The notes below the pieces were generated by a model, which did no database searches, had not been told where the DNA came from, and was given only the letters and a program-made list of their open reading frames with translations. Shown here in pieces: positions 52,439 to 60,848 of a DNA stretch of 64,000 nt (the first letter of the stretch is position 1; every line of letters starts with the position of its first letter). Position numbers and translations under genes: made by a program. The DNA comes from Sphingomonas sp. (lineage in GTDB: Bacteria; Pseudomonadota; Alphaproteobacteria; Sphingomonadales; Sphingomonadaceae). The stretch spans positions 62,001 to 126,000 of the forward strand of contig NZ_JAPKNM010000067.1 of assembly GCF_026460985.1 (NCBI RefSeq), given 5' to 3'.

Positions 52439-53631
52439 TCGCGCTGCCCGATCTCCAGGGCAGGCTCGGCGACACGCTCGCCGAGGCACGGAGCAATCTG
52501 CGCGCGCAGGGCCGCCGCTCCGCGCTCGCATTGCTCGGCATCATGATCGGCACCGCCTCGATCATCGCGATGCTCAACGGCGCCCATATGGCGCAGCGCG
52601 AGTCGCTGAAGCTGTTCGCCAAGCTCGGCGTCGACATGCTCCAGATCCAGGCGGCGCCCGCGGGCGATCGCCCGGCGATCCTCTCGCGGGCGGCGATCGA
52701 CGCGCTTCCGCGCCTCGATCCCGACGTGATCGAAGCTATTCCGCTCGCCGGCGGACGCGCGCCCGCACGCGCCGGCGGCAAGACCGCGGACATCGCCACC
52801 CTCGCCGCGCCCCCGACGCTCGCGACGCTCGCCAATCTGCGTCTCGCCGCCGGACGACATGCGAGCAGCGTCGAGGAGTGCGCGCTCTCGGCCGTGCTCG
52901 GCGATGGCGCCGCGCGCGCGCTTTCGGGCCCTGCCGCGGCGATCGAGCCCGGCAGCAAGGTGCTGATCGGCGGCTATGGCTATACGGTCATCGGCGTGCT
53001 GGCGCCGGTGACGCCGGAGACGCTCGACCCGATCGACTATAATATGGGCGCGCTGATCCCGCTCGGCTGCGCGCAGCGGATCATCCCCGGCGGCGGCCCC
53101 ACCGGCCTGCTCGTCCGGCTGCGCCCCGGCGCCGACACCCAGGCCGCGAGCGAGCGGATCACCGCGCGCCTCGCCACGCCCGATGCCAAGCTCACCGTGC
53201 TCGACGCCCAGTCGATCCTGCGGACGATGCAGGAGCAGAAGGCAGTGCATTCGCGCATGCTGATCGGGATCGGCGCGGTATCGCTGCTCGTCGGCGGGAT
53301 CGGCGTGATGAACGTCATGCTGATGAGCGTGATGGAGCGCCAGCGCGAGATCGGCCTGCGCGCCGCCACCGGCGCCACCCCCACCGACATCCGGCTGCTG
53401 TTCCTCGTCGAGGCGGTGCTGCTCACGATCGCGGGCGGCGCGATCGGTTCGGCGCTGGGCGCCGCGATCGCCTGGGCCATCGCGCGCAGCTCGGGCTGGG
53501 ACTTCGACCTCGCCCCCTGGACGCTCGCGCTCGGCCCGGCGGTAGCAAGCGGCATGGGGCTGGTCTTCGGTCTCTACCCCGCGATCACCGCCTCACGGCT
53601 CAACCCGATCGAGGCGCTGCGTGCGGATTGA
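52432..53631 (+). CDS. MacB-type FtsX-domain ABC transporter permease
   Basis: The protein has 399 residues. One N-terminal membrane helix (about 30-50, ALALLGIMIGTASIIAMLNG) is followed by a periplasmic domain of about 210 residues and a C-terminal FtsX unit of three helices (LIGIGAVSLLVGGIGVMNVM, MERQREIGLRAATGATP, FGLYPAITASRLNPIEALR). The last block is the hallmark of MacB. With the separate ATPase and the HlyD and TolC proteins encoded next it should form a tripartite mechanotransmission exporter of peptides or siderophores. It starts with GTG and overlaps both neighbours. Confidence 0.92.
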   Translation: MLIALPDLQGRLGDTLAEARSNLRAQGRRSALALLGIMIGTASIIAMLNGAHMAQRESLKLFAKLGVDMLQIQAAPAGDRPAILSRAAIDALPRLDPDVIEAIPLAGGRAPARAGGKTADIATLAAPPTLATLANLRLAAGRHASSVEECALSAVLGDGAARALSGPAAAIEPGSKVLIGGYGYTVIGVLAPVTPETLDPIDYNMGALIPLGCAQRIIPGGGPTGLLVRLRPGADTQAASERITARLATPDAKLTVLDAQSILRTMQEQKAVHSRMLIGIGAVSLLVGGIGVMNVMLMSVMERQREIGLRAATGATPTDIRLLFLVEAVLLTIAGGAIGSALGAAIAWAIARSSGWDFDLAPWTLALGPAVASGMGLVFGLYPAITASRLNPIEALRAD

Positions 53632-55090
53632 AGCGGCGTTCCTCGCCTGCGCGCTGCTGTGCGCACCGCATCCCGCGCTCGCCCAGGCGCGAGCGGTCTC
53701 GCCAGTCGCGGGCGTACCCTCCCCTTCGGGCGTCCGCCCCTCCCAGCTCGACCGTCCGGTCGCGGTGAGCCTCGTCGAGGCCGTCGCGATCGGTGTGCGC
53801 GACAATCGCGACATCCGCGCAGCCTTTCTCGATCGCGCCGCGCAGCGTTTCCGCCTGCGCGCCGCCGAACGCCGCTTCGCCCCACGGCTCGATCTCCTCG
53901 CCGACGTCTATCGCGAGGATCTCGCCGGGACGGTCACGCACCAGGCCAGCCTGAGCGGCGTCGGCAGCCTGCTGCTCCCCAGCGGCGCGCAGATCGGCTT
54001 CGTCTGGGATCGCCGCCAGCGGCTCGACGGCCGCGGCGACAGCAACGTCGCGACGCTCGCGGTCACGCAGCCGCTGCTGCGCGGCGGCGGCTTCGCGGTG
54101 AATCGCGCGCCGCTCAGGATCGCCCGGCTCCAGGATTCGATCGAGCGGCTCGCGCTCCGCAACACGCTGGCCGAGGGGATCAGCCGGATCGTCTTCGCCT
54201 ATCGCGCGCTCCAGCAGGCGCAGGAGCAGGTGCGCCTCGCCGAGCTCGCGCTGGCACGCACCGGCGAGCTGATCGCCACCAACCGCGCGCTGATCGACGC
54301 CGGGCGGATGGCGGCGGCCGACATCGTCCAGAGCGAGGCCGACCAGGCCAACCAGCAGGTCGCGCTCCTCCAGGTGCGCCAGCAGCGCAATTCGACCCAA
54401 CTCGCCTTGCTCCAGCAGCTCGCGCTCGATCCCGCCACCAACATCGTCGCCGCCGATCCGATCGCCGCTGAACAGGTGCCCGTGGACACCCAGCGCGCCA
54501 TCGCGATCGCCCGCGCCGGCCGCATGGACCTGCTCGCCCAGCAGCGCGCGGTCGAGCAGGCGCGCGAAGGGCTGCGCATCGCCCGCAACCAGCGTCTCTG
54601 GGACCTCTCGGTGGTCGCCACCGCAACGCGCAATGCCGGGCGCGATCCGCTGCTCGGCCCGCTGCCCTCGGCCACCGACAATCGCGTCGGCCTGCAGCTG
54701 GCGATCCCGCTCGGCGACCCCGCGCCCAAGCTCGCGGTGGTCGAGGCGGACACCAGCCTGCGCACCGCCGAACTGCGCCTCGAAGCGCTCGACCAGGCGG
54801 TCGAGAGCCAGGTCCGCGACGCCGCGCAGCGCGTCGAGGCGGCGTGGTTCCAGGTCGAGGCCGCGCGGCGTTTCAAGACGCTCTCGGCGCGCGCGGTCGA
54901 GATCGGGCGCGACAAGCTCGCCGCCGGCCGCTCGAGCAATTTCGAAGTGCTGTCGTTGCAGGACGCGCTGCGCGCCGCCGAGATCCAGGAGCTCGCCGCG
55001 ATCATCGCCTATCTGGACGCGCTGACCTCGTTCGATCTCCAGATCGGCGCCACGCTCGAAAGCTGGAACGTCGAATGGAGCGGCGAATGA
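53621..55090 (+). CDS. TolC-family outer-membrane efflux protein
   Basis: The protein has 489 residues from a GTG at 53621 overlapping the permease end. A signal peptide (AAFLACALLCAPHPALAQA) comes first. Two homologous halves carry coiled-coil helices with LRNTLAEGISRIVFAYRALQ, RALIDAGRMAAADIVQSEADQANQQVA in part, and the second half AAWFQVEAARRFKTLSARAVEIGRDKLAAG in part. The long helical repeat matches TolC/OprM channels. It gives the exporter its outer-membrane exit. The next gene overlaps by four bases (ATGA). Confidence 0.9.
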   Translation: MRIEAAFLACALLCAPHPALAQARAVSPVAGVPSPSGVRPSQLDRPVAVSLVEAVAIGVRDNRDIRAAFLDRAAQRFRLRAAERRFAPRLDLLADVYREDLAGTVTHQASLSGVGSLLLPSGAQIGFVWDRRQRLDGRGDSNVATLAVTQPLLRGGGFAVNRAPLRIARLQDSIERLALRNTLAEGISRIVFAYRALQQAQEQVRLAELALARTGELIATNRALIDAGRMAAADIVQSEADQANQQVALLQVRQQRNSTQLALLQQLALDPATNIVAADPIAAEQVPVDTQRAIAIARAGRMDLLAQQRAVEQAREGLRIARNQRLWDLSVVATATRNAGRDPLLGPLPSATDNRVGLQLAIPLGDPAPKLAVVEADTSLRTAELRLEALDQAVESQVRDAAQRVEAAWFQVEAARRFKTLSARAVEIGRDKLAAGRSSNFEVLSLQDALRAAEIQELAAIIAYLDALTSFDLQIGATLESWNVEWSGE

Positions 55091-56361
55091 TCCGGGCGGT
55101 CCCCCGACGCGGCCTGCTCTGGGCCGGGCTCGCGATGCTGCTCCTCGCCGCGCTCGGCTGGTGGTGGACCAGCGCCCGCGCCGACAGGGCCGCGGCCCCT
55201 GCCGAGCACAGCCTGATCGTCGCGCGCCAGCCCTTCACCGCCACGCTCGCCTTTGCCGGCAAGATCGCGCCCGGCGAGGCGGTGAGCATCACCGCGCCGT
55301 TCGACGGGGCGGTGCAGAGCGTCGACTTCGCGTACGGCGCGCGCGTCGCCGCGGGCGACACGCTGCTCGTGCTCGACACGCAGGAGATCGCGGCCACGCG
55401 CAACCAGGCCGAGGCCGCCTATCTCAAGGCGCACCAGCCCGCCGACGACATCGCCAATTGGTCGCACGGGCCCCAGGTCGCCGCCGCCCGCCGCCGCGTC
55501 CGCCTCGCCGCGCTCGAGCTCGCCCGGCTCGAACGCGAGGCGCGCGAGAGCCGCCGGCTGCTCGACAAGGGCCTCATCGCGCGCAACGAGCATGACGGCG
55601 TCGAGCAGCAGCTGGCGGCGCAGCGGATGAGCGCAGCCGCGGCCAATGACGAGCTGGCCGACACGCTTGCGCAGGGAGGACCCGCCGCGGCGCGGATCGC
55701 GGGGCTCGAGCTCGAAAATGCCCGCGCGGGGCTGCGCCGCTCCGAAGCGGCGATGGGCCAGGCGGCGATCCGCGCGCCGGCATCGGGCGTGCTCGTCGCA
55801 CCGCCGCTATCGGGCGCGCGGCTGGCCGAGGGGCCGCTCCATCCCGGCACGCGCGTCACCCGCGGACAGCTGATCGGCACGATCGCGCGCGACGGCGGGC
55901 TGTCGGTCCGCTTCGAGGTCGACGAGGCCGATGTGAACGCCCTCGCGGTCGGCCAGCCGGTGATCGTCACCGGTGCAGGGTTCGCGGGCCTCGCGCTCAA
56001 CGGCAAGGTCAGCGCGATCGCGGCGCCGACCGAGGCCGCCACCGGCCCGACTCGCTTCACCGCCAGCGCCCGGCTCGATCCGCTTCCCGCCGACCAGGCC
56101 GCGCGCGTCCGCATCGGCATGAGCGCCGCGGTCGCCGTGATCACCTATCAGGCGCCCGCCGCGATCGTCGTCCCGCCCGAGGCGTTGCTGGGCAGCGCCC
56201 CGCTCGCCCGGGTCAAGGTGCGCGCAGCCGGAGGCGTCACCGAGCGGCAGGTCGCGGTCGGCCGCGTCACGCCGGCGGGGGTCGAGATCCGCTCCGGGCT
56301 CCGCCCCGGCGAGACCGTGGTCTGGACCGACCCCGCGCCGCCACAGCAGGGAGCCGACTGA
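55087..56361 (+). CDS. HlyD/MacA-type periplasmic adaptor protein
   Basis: The protein has 424 residues from the ATG at 55087 in an ATGA junction. One membrane helix at about 8-28 (GLLWAGLAMLLLAALGWWW) anchors it. The lipoyl half-domains are GEAVSITAPFDGAVQSVDFAYG and IRAPASGVLVAPPLSG, with a long helical hairpin between (AARRRVRLAALELARLEREA). Beta-barrel and membrane-proximal domains follow (SVRFEVDEADVNALAVGQPV). It links the MacB-like permease to the TolC channel. The gene ends 93 bp before the sigma gene, which may be in the same transcript. Confidence 0.9.
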   Translation: MIRAVPRRGLLWAGLAMLLLAALGWWWTSARADRAAAPAEHSLIVARQPFTATLAFAGKIAPGEAVSITAPFDGAVQSVDFAYGARVAAGDTLLVLDTQEIAATRNQAEAAYLKAHQPADDIANWSHGPQVAAARRRVRLAALELARLEREARESRRLLDKGLIARNEHDGVEQQLAAQRMSAAAANDELADTLAQGGPAAARIAGLELENARAGLRRSEAAMGQAAIRAPASGVLVAPPLSGARLAEGPLHPGTRVTRGQLIGTIARDGGLSVRFEVDEADVNALAVGQPVIVTGAGFAGLALNGKVSAIAAPTEAATGPTRFTASARLDPLPADQAARVRIGMSAAVAVITYQAPAAIVVPPEALLGSAPLARVKVRAAGGVTERQVAVGRVTPAGVEIRSGLRPGETVVWTDPAPPQQGAD

Positions 56362-56454
56362 CATCGCACGGTTCCGATCCCCCCGCCCGCCCCGCTCGCG
56401 CGTCTGTCTCACACAGGCGACGTGCGTCTGGGGCGAACAGGGGTGGAGGAAGCC

Positions 56455-57009
56455 ATGTGGTCGCGCACCACATCAATGCATGCGGGGGGCGCGATGAGCG
56501 ACGTCTCCCGCGCCCAGCCCGAGCTGGCCCAATGGGTGCGCCAGCATGGGCCGGCGTTGCGCAGCTATTTCGCCCGCCGCGTCAGCGAGGTCGAAGCCGA
56601 CGATCTGGTCCAGGAAGTCTTCCTCCGGCTCCACGCGATGCGCCGCGAGACGCCGGTCGAGAATGTCGACCGCTTCATCTTCACCGTTGCGCGCAATATC
56701 CTGATCTCGCGATACCGCTACCACAAGGCGCGGCTGGCAGGCGCGCACGAGCCGCTTACCGAGGCCTCCGATCCGGTCGATTCGCTGTCGCCCGAGCGGA
56801 TCGTCATCGGTGTCGACGAATATGAGCGCACCGTCGAGGCGATCCTCCAGCTGCCGCCGCGGGCGCGCGCCGCGTTCCAGTTCCACCGGTTCGAGAAGAT
56901 GACCTATCAGCAGATCGCCGTCCGCATGGGCATATCGCACGAGTCGGTGAAGGAGCTGATCCACCGCGCGCTGGTGCGGCTGGTCGAACGACTGGATAGC
57001 GGCGCATGA
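56455..57009 (+). CDS. FecI-like ECF sigma factor
   Basis: The protein has 184 residues. I chose the ATG at 56455 because GGTGGAGGA precedes it at a good distance; ATG 56494 (MSDVSRAQPEL) is an alternative. Region 2 is at about 35-95 (ALRSYFARRVSEVEADDLVQEVFLRLHAM in part, FIFTVARNILISRYRYHKAR) and region 4 at 125-180 (ILQLPPRARAAFQFHRFEKM, TYQQIAVRMGISHESVKELI). It should direct transcription of the receptor and exporter genes when the STN receptor binds its ligand. Its stop overlaps the fecR start (ATGA). Confidence 0.9.
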   Translation: MWSRTTSMHAGGAMSDVSRAQPELAQWVRQHGPALRSYFARRVSEVEADDLVQEVFLRLHAMRRETPVENVDRFIFTVARNILISRYRYHKARLAGAHEPLTEASDPVDSLSPERIVIGVDEYERTVEAILQLPPRARAAFQFHRFEKMTYQQIAVRMGISHESVKELIHRALVRLVERLDSGA

Positions 57010-57998
57010 TCCGGCTGCTGCGCTCCCGCCTGGACCATCGCCGCATGCGCGCCGCCAGCCGCCTGCTCGACCGCAATGCGCATGTGGAGGACCTGCCCGA
57101 CGAGACCGAGACCGCGCTCGACGAAGAGGCCATGCTCGAGATGGAGCGGCTCTGGGCGCTCACCGGCGCGGTTGCCGATGATCCGCGCATCCGCGCGGCG
57201 ATCGAGGACGATCTGGTGCGCTTCCAGCCCGCCCCGCCGCGGCGCCGCTTCGCGCCGATCGCCGCCGCGTTGGCGCTCGGCCTGACCGGCATCGCCTCGC
57301 TCGCCTGGCTCGGCAGCAGCGGCGATCGCACGGAGCAGATCGCCGCCGCACCGGCGCCCAGCGTCTCCACCGCGGTCGGCCAGCGCAAGCGCCTGACCCT
57401 GTCCGACACCTCCAGCGTGTCGCTCGACACCGACAGCGAGATCGCGGTCAGCATGGACCAGAAGGCGCGCAACGTGACGCTCCGCCGCGGGCGCGCCTAT
57501 TTCAAGGTGAGCAAGGATCCCAACCGCCCCTTCATCGTCTCCGCCGGCGACAAGCGCGTCCGCGCCGTGGGCACCGCTTTCGAAGTGCGGGTCGACAAGG
57601 GCGAAGTGATCGTCACCGTCGTCGAGGGCACGGTGGAGGTCACCGAGCGGAACCCGCAGCGCGCAGCCGCGAACGCGGCGCGGATCAGCGCGGGTACCCG
57701 CCTCGTCACGTTGCCGCACAACGACTGGTCGATCCGCCAGATCGACCCCGAGCAATCGACGACCTGGCTGACCGGCCGGCTGTCCTTCGTCGACGAGCCG
57801 CTCGCCGCGGCGGTGGACGAGATGAACCGCTATGCGCGCCAGAAGCTCGCCTTCCGCGACGGCCGCACCCCCGACGAACGCATCCTGGGCGTGTTCCGCG
57901 CAGGCGACACGATGGCGCTCGCCCAGGCGATCGAGCTCAACGGCTTCGCGCACATCGTCGAAGTCACACCCGACCGCATCCTGGTCGAAGCGGAATAA
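57006..57998 (+). CDS. FecR-family anti-sigma/signal-transducing protein
   Basis: The protein has 330 residues. The cytoplasmic N-terminus (1-80) would bind the sigma factor. One membrane helix follows at about 82-102 (FAPIAAALALGLTGIASLAWLG). The FecR domain is at about 122-225 (VGQRKRLTLSDTSSVSLDTDSE, VTLRRGRAYFKVSKDPNRPF, VRAVGTAFEVRVDKGEVIVTV in parts). The C-terminal part ITGRLSF-like (WLTGRLSFVDEPLAAAVDEMNRY in part) resembles the STN-like tail that contacts the receptor. It holds or activates the FecI-like factor in response to the STN receptor encoded at 48151-51480. Confidence 0.9.
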   Translation: MIRLLRSRLDHRRMRAASRLLDRNAHVEDLPDETETALDEEAMLEMERLWALTGAVADDPRIRAAIEDDLVRFQPAPPRRRFAPIAAALALGLTGIASLAWLGSSGDRTEQIAAAPAPSVSTAVGQRKRLTLSDTSSVSLDTDSEIAVSMDQKARNVTLRRGRAYFKVSKDPNRPFIVSAGDKRVRAVGTAFEVRVDKGEVIVTVVEGTVEVTERNPQRAAANAARISAGTRLVTLPHNDWSIRQIDPEQSTTWLTGRLSFVDEPLAAAVDEMNRYARQKLAFRDGRTPDERILGVFRAGDTMALAQAIELNGFAHIVEVTPDRILVEAE

Positions 57999-58007
57999 GC
58001 GGAACGG

Positions 58008-58769
58008 TCAGGGCACCGTATAAGCCGAACAGTCCGGCAGCGCCGAATCCGGCCGATAGGCGCCCGTTCCGGCATCGAAGCGGAACCGCCGGGAGAAGCT
58101 GCATTCCGGGTCGCGCTCGAACACGAGATCGGACTTCCTCAAGCGCGCCTTCGTGGTGGAGTCCTCGAGACGCGATACGCCTCGCGGAAAGCGCTTCGCG
58201 TTCGTGACATAAGCGAGGACCGGGAGGCCGGACACGGCCTCGCGCGCCAGCCCGAGGCTGGCCGAGAAGCTGTATTCGTCGTGACAGGCGCCCCGGCGCT
58301 TTGCCATGTCGCTTTCGCCGAAACAGGCGCGGATCAGCAGCGAGCCTGCCACCGGCACGTTCAGCACGGGCACCGCGACGGCCTGCCCATCGGATGCGAC
58401 GCGGAACAGGCGCAGCTCGGTGGCGCTGCCGCCGCCGCCGGAATAAGCGGTGCTCACGCGGGTTTCGACGCCCGCCAGAAAACCCCCGTCCTTCAGGAGG
58501 ATCAGGTTCGGCCAGACGGCCTGCGTCTCGTTCGAAAAGGTCCTCGCGGGCGGCTCGGGTATCGGCTCGGCCGCCGCGCCGGCGCGTACGATCGGCAGGA
58601 CCTGCTCGTCGCCGTCGGGCAACCCGTCGAGCGAGACGCACCAGCGCGCATCGGCCGTGCAATATTGCCCGTCCTTGCCCGTGAGGGGCACCAGCCGGTC
58701 GCCCGCGGGATTCGCGGTGGCGGCCGCCGATTGGGCCAGCATCATTGCGAAGAGGAAGCTGACGGACAT
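58008..58769 (-). CDS. Secreted protein of unknown function
   Basis: The protein has 253 residues with a short signal peptide (MSVSFLFAMMLAQSAAATA). Six Cys are spread through it (GQYCTADARWCVSLDG, RACFGESD, RRGACHDEYSF, ECSFSRRF, LPDCSAYTVP) and probably make three disulfides in the periplasm. I do not recognise a family. It is the last gene of the operon led by the GntR gene and is 78 bp downstream of the S9 peptidase. Conserved-looking blocks such as FLAGVETRVSTAYSGGGGSATELRLF (in part) suggest a beta-rich fold. Confidence 0.6.
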   Translation of the reverse strand: MSVSFLFAMMLAQSAAATANPAGDRLVPLTGKDGQYCTADARWCVSLDGLPDGDEQVLPIVRAGAAAEPIPEPPARTFSNETQAVWPNLILLKDGGFLAGVETRVSTAYSGGGGSATELRLFRVASDGQAVAVPVLNVPVAGSLLIRACFGESDMAKRRGACHDEYSFSASLGLAREAVSGLPVLAYVTNAKRFPRGVSRLEDSTTKARLRKSDLVFERDPECSFSRRFRFDAGTGAYRPDSALPDCSAYTVP

Positions 58770-58847
58770 GGGCGCTCCGGGTTGGAGGCTCGGGATTAGG
58801 TCATGCGGACAGGACCGATCAAGGCGCCATTCGCGTACAATCCCGCC

Positions 58848-60836
58848 TCATCGCCGCGCCAGGCTCTTCGCCATCCACTCGCGCAGGTCGTTCGACGGCG
58901 CGGCGGGAGTGCTGCCGCCCAGATGCCGCTGGAACATGGCCTCGGCGAGGAACAGATAGGCGCGGATCGCCATCGGATCCGAAGGCGAATGCGGCTGGTT
59001 GCGGGCGACGACGATCTCGGCGGGCGCGCCGAGCACCCGCAGGCGCGCGGCATAGTCGACGACGCTGCGGATCGGCACGCGCTCGTCCCGGCCCGCGGCG
59101 ATCAGCAGCAAAGGCGTCCGCATCGCCGCGACGCGCGCGAGCGGCGATTGCCGATACAGGCGCCCTGCGATCGCCGCGTCGTCGGGAGCCAGCGCGAGCA
59201 GGCGCAGGCTGCGGTCGAGCGTCATGCCCTGGGTCTTGCCCAGGTCGCCGCGCATCGCCGCCCAGCGCGAAGTCCAGCCGAAATCGGCCGGCGGAACGAT
59301 GGCGATGCCGGCGCGGTACAGCCGCGACCCGTTGGACAGCGCCTGGAGCGTCGAATAGCCGCCGAACGAGGCGCCCATGATCGCGCTGCGCTCGGAATCG
59401 CCGATGCCGCGCGCGAGCAGGTAGCGGGTCCCCTCCTCGATGTCGCGCTGGACGCGGCCGTCGCCATAATCGCCCTGCGCCGCGAACATATAGGCGCGGC
59501 CATAGCCGGTCGATCCGCGGAACTGCGGGCGGAACACCGCATAGCCGCGATTGACCAGCAGCTGGGTGAGGGCACTGTAGTCGGTGTCGTCGTGCGACCA
59601 GGGGCCACCATGGACGATCGTGACCAGGGGCACGCGCGCCGGATCCCGGCCCGGCGGCACGCTCAGCAGCCCATGGATCGCCATGCCGTCCGAAGCCGGC
59701 CAGCTGAAGGCGACCACCCGGGCAAGGGCATCCGGCGGGAGCCTTTTCGAGCGGTCGTCGAGCAGGAGGCGCATGGCGCCGCTCGCCGGATCGAGCAGGT
59801 GCCAGCGATTGCCCTGCAGCCGCGCGTCGCGCTCGCGGACCAGCCAGGAAGCGCTGGAGGTCTCGACCATCGCGTCGGGCGCCAGCGACAGCCGTGCGAG
59901 GACGGCGGCGGTTCCGGGCATGAGCCCGTACCGCGCGGGCCGGGTGCCGCGATAGCTGGCGATCTGCGGCGCGCCGCTCGCGCGATCGAACACGATCCCG
60001 TCCACATCGACCTCGTCTGCCGGATCGGCATGGATCAGCGTCCGCTTCCCATCGGCGTCGAGCCGCAGGATCGCGCGGCGCCCGCCCAGCAGGTCGCCCG
60101 ACACATAGGCGCCCGTGCCGTCCGGCGTGACGCCGAGCAGGTCGCATCGCTCCATCTCGACGCAGGCCGTGACGGTATGGAAGCCGCCCTTTGCGGAGCG
60201 CGCGACGATGACGTGCCGCTCGCCGTCGACCAGCTTGACGAACGCGGCCTGCCCGTCGCGCCCGATCGCGACGTCGACGATCTCGCGCGCGCTGGAAGCG
60301 ACCAGCCGCCGCGCCCCGCCGGGCCCGGCATGCCAGAGCCGCCATCGCGCGCCGGCATGCTCGACCAGCAGCGCGCCGGGCTTCCACGGATCGAGATCGA
60401 GCAGCTGCAATTCGGTCGGCCCGCCCAGGCTCGCGGCGATGCCCGAGCCGGGATCCCCAGCGGGCGAGAGCATCTGCACCTTGTCCGGCGCGATCAGCAC
60501 CAGCCAGCGCGAATCCCGGCTCCAGGCGATCTCGCGCGCATCGGTGCGCTGGAGGAGCCGGCGCGCGGGGGCGCCAGCCGCGCTGGGCTGGAGCCACAGG
60601 CTGTACTGGTTACCCGTGATGCGGAGGAACGCCACGCCCGAGCCGTCGGGAGCGATGGTGACCGAGGTGACCAGCGGCTCGGAGACGAAGGCATCGCGCG
60701 GAAAGCGGGGCGCGACCGGACGCGCCCGCTCGGCGGCGAGCATCGTCGCCAGTGGATCGGCGAGGGCCGGTGTGGCGCAGGCGAGCGTCAGGAGGGCCGC
60801 TGCGGCAGTGCCGAGCCGGCGGAAACGGACGGTCAT
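58848..60836 (-). CDS. Secreted S9-family (prolyl oligopeptidase-type) peptidase
   Basis: The protein has 662 residues with a signal peptide ending PALADPL. Residues about 50-390 are the beta-propeller (VTSVTIAPDGSGVAFLRITGN and IAWSRDSRWLVLIAPD). The hydrolase domain follows: PLVTIVHGGPWSHDD, RPQFRGSTGYGRAYM and the nucleophile elbow MGASFGGYST with Ser near 490, Asp in AAGRDERVPI and His in ARNQPHSP. It cleaves short peptides, often after Pro or Ala, in the periplasm. The family includes the lasso-peptide isopeptidases. It follows the ABC membrane subunit by 12 bp. Its partner substrate is unknown. Confidence 0.88.
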   Translation of the reverse strand: MTVRFRRLGTAAAALLTLACATPALADPLATMLAAERARPVAPRFPRDAFVSEPLVTSVTIAPDGSGVAFLRITGNQYSLWLQPSAAGAPARRLLQRTDAREIAWSRDSRWLVLIAPDKVQMLSPAGDPGSGIAASLGGPTELQLLDLDPWKPGALLVEHAGARWRLWHAGPGGARRLVASSAREIVDVAIGRDGQAAFVKLVDGERHVIVARSAKGGFHTVTACVEMERCDLLGVTPDGTGAYVSGDLLGGRRAILRLDADGKRTLIHADPADEVDVDGIVFDRASGAPQIASYRGTRPARYGLMPGTAAVLARLSLAPDAMVETSSASWLVRERDARLQGNRWHLLDPASGAMRLLLDDRSKRLPPDALARVVAFSWPASDGMAIHGLLSVPPGRDPARVPLVTIVHGGPWSHDDTDYSALTQLLVNRGYAVFRPQFRGSTGYGRAYMFAAQGDYGDGRVQRDIEEGTRYLLARGIGDSERSAIMGASFGGYSTLQALSNGSRLYRAGIAIVPPADFGWTSRWAAMRGDLGKTQGMTLDRSLRLLALAPDDAAIAGRLYRQSPLARVAAMRTPLLLIAAGRDERVPIRSVVDYAARLRVLGAPAEIVVARNQPHSPSDPMAIRAYLFLAEAMFQRHLGGSTPAAPSNDLREWMAKSLARR

Positions 60837-60848
60837 TGCGAACTCCTG

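Noticed and set aside
58848..60836. Assignment of the S9 peptidase as a lasso-peptide isopeptidase
   Set aside because: The fold and catalytic motifs fit the whole S9 family, and no lasso precursor or B/C maturation genes are visible, so only the family name was given.
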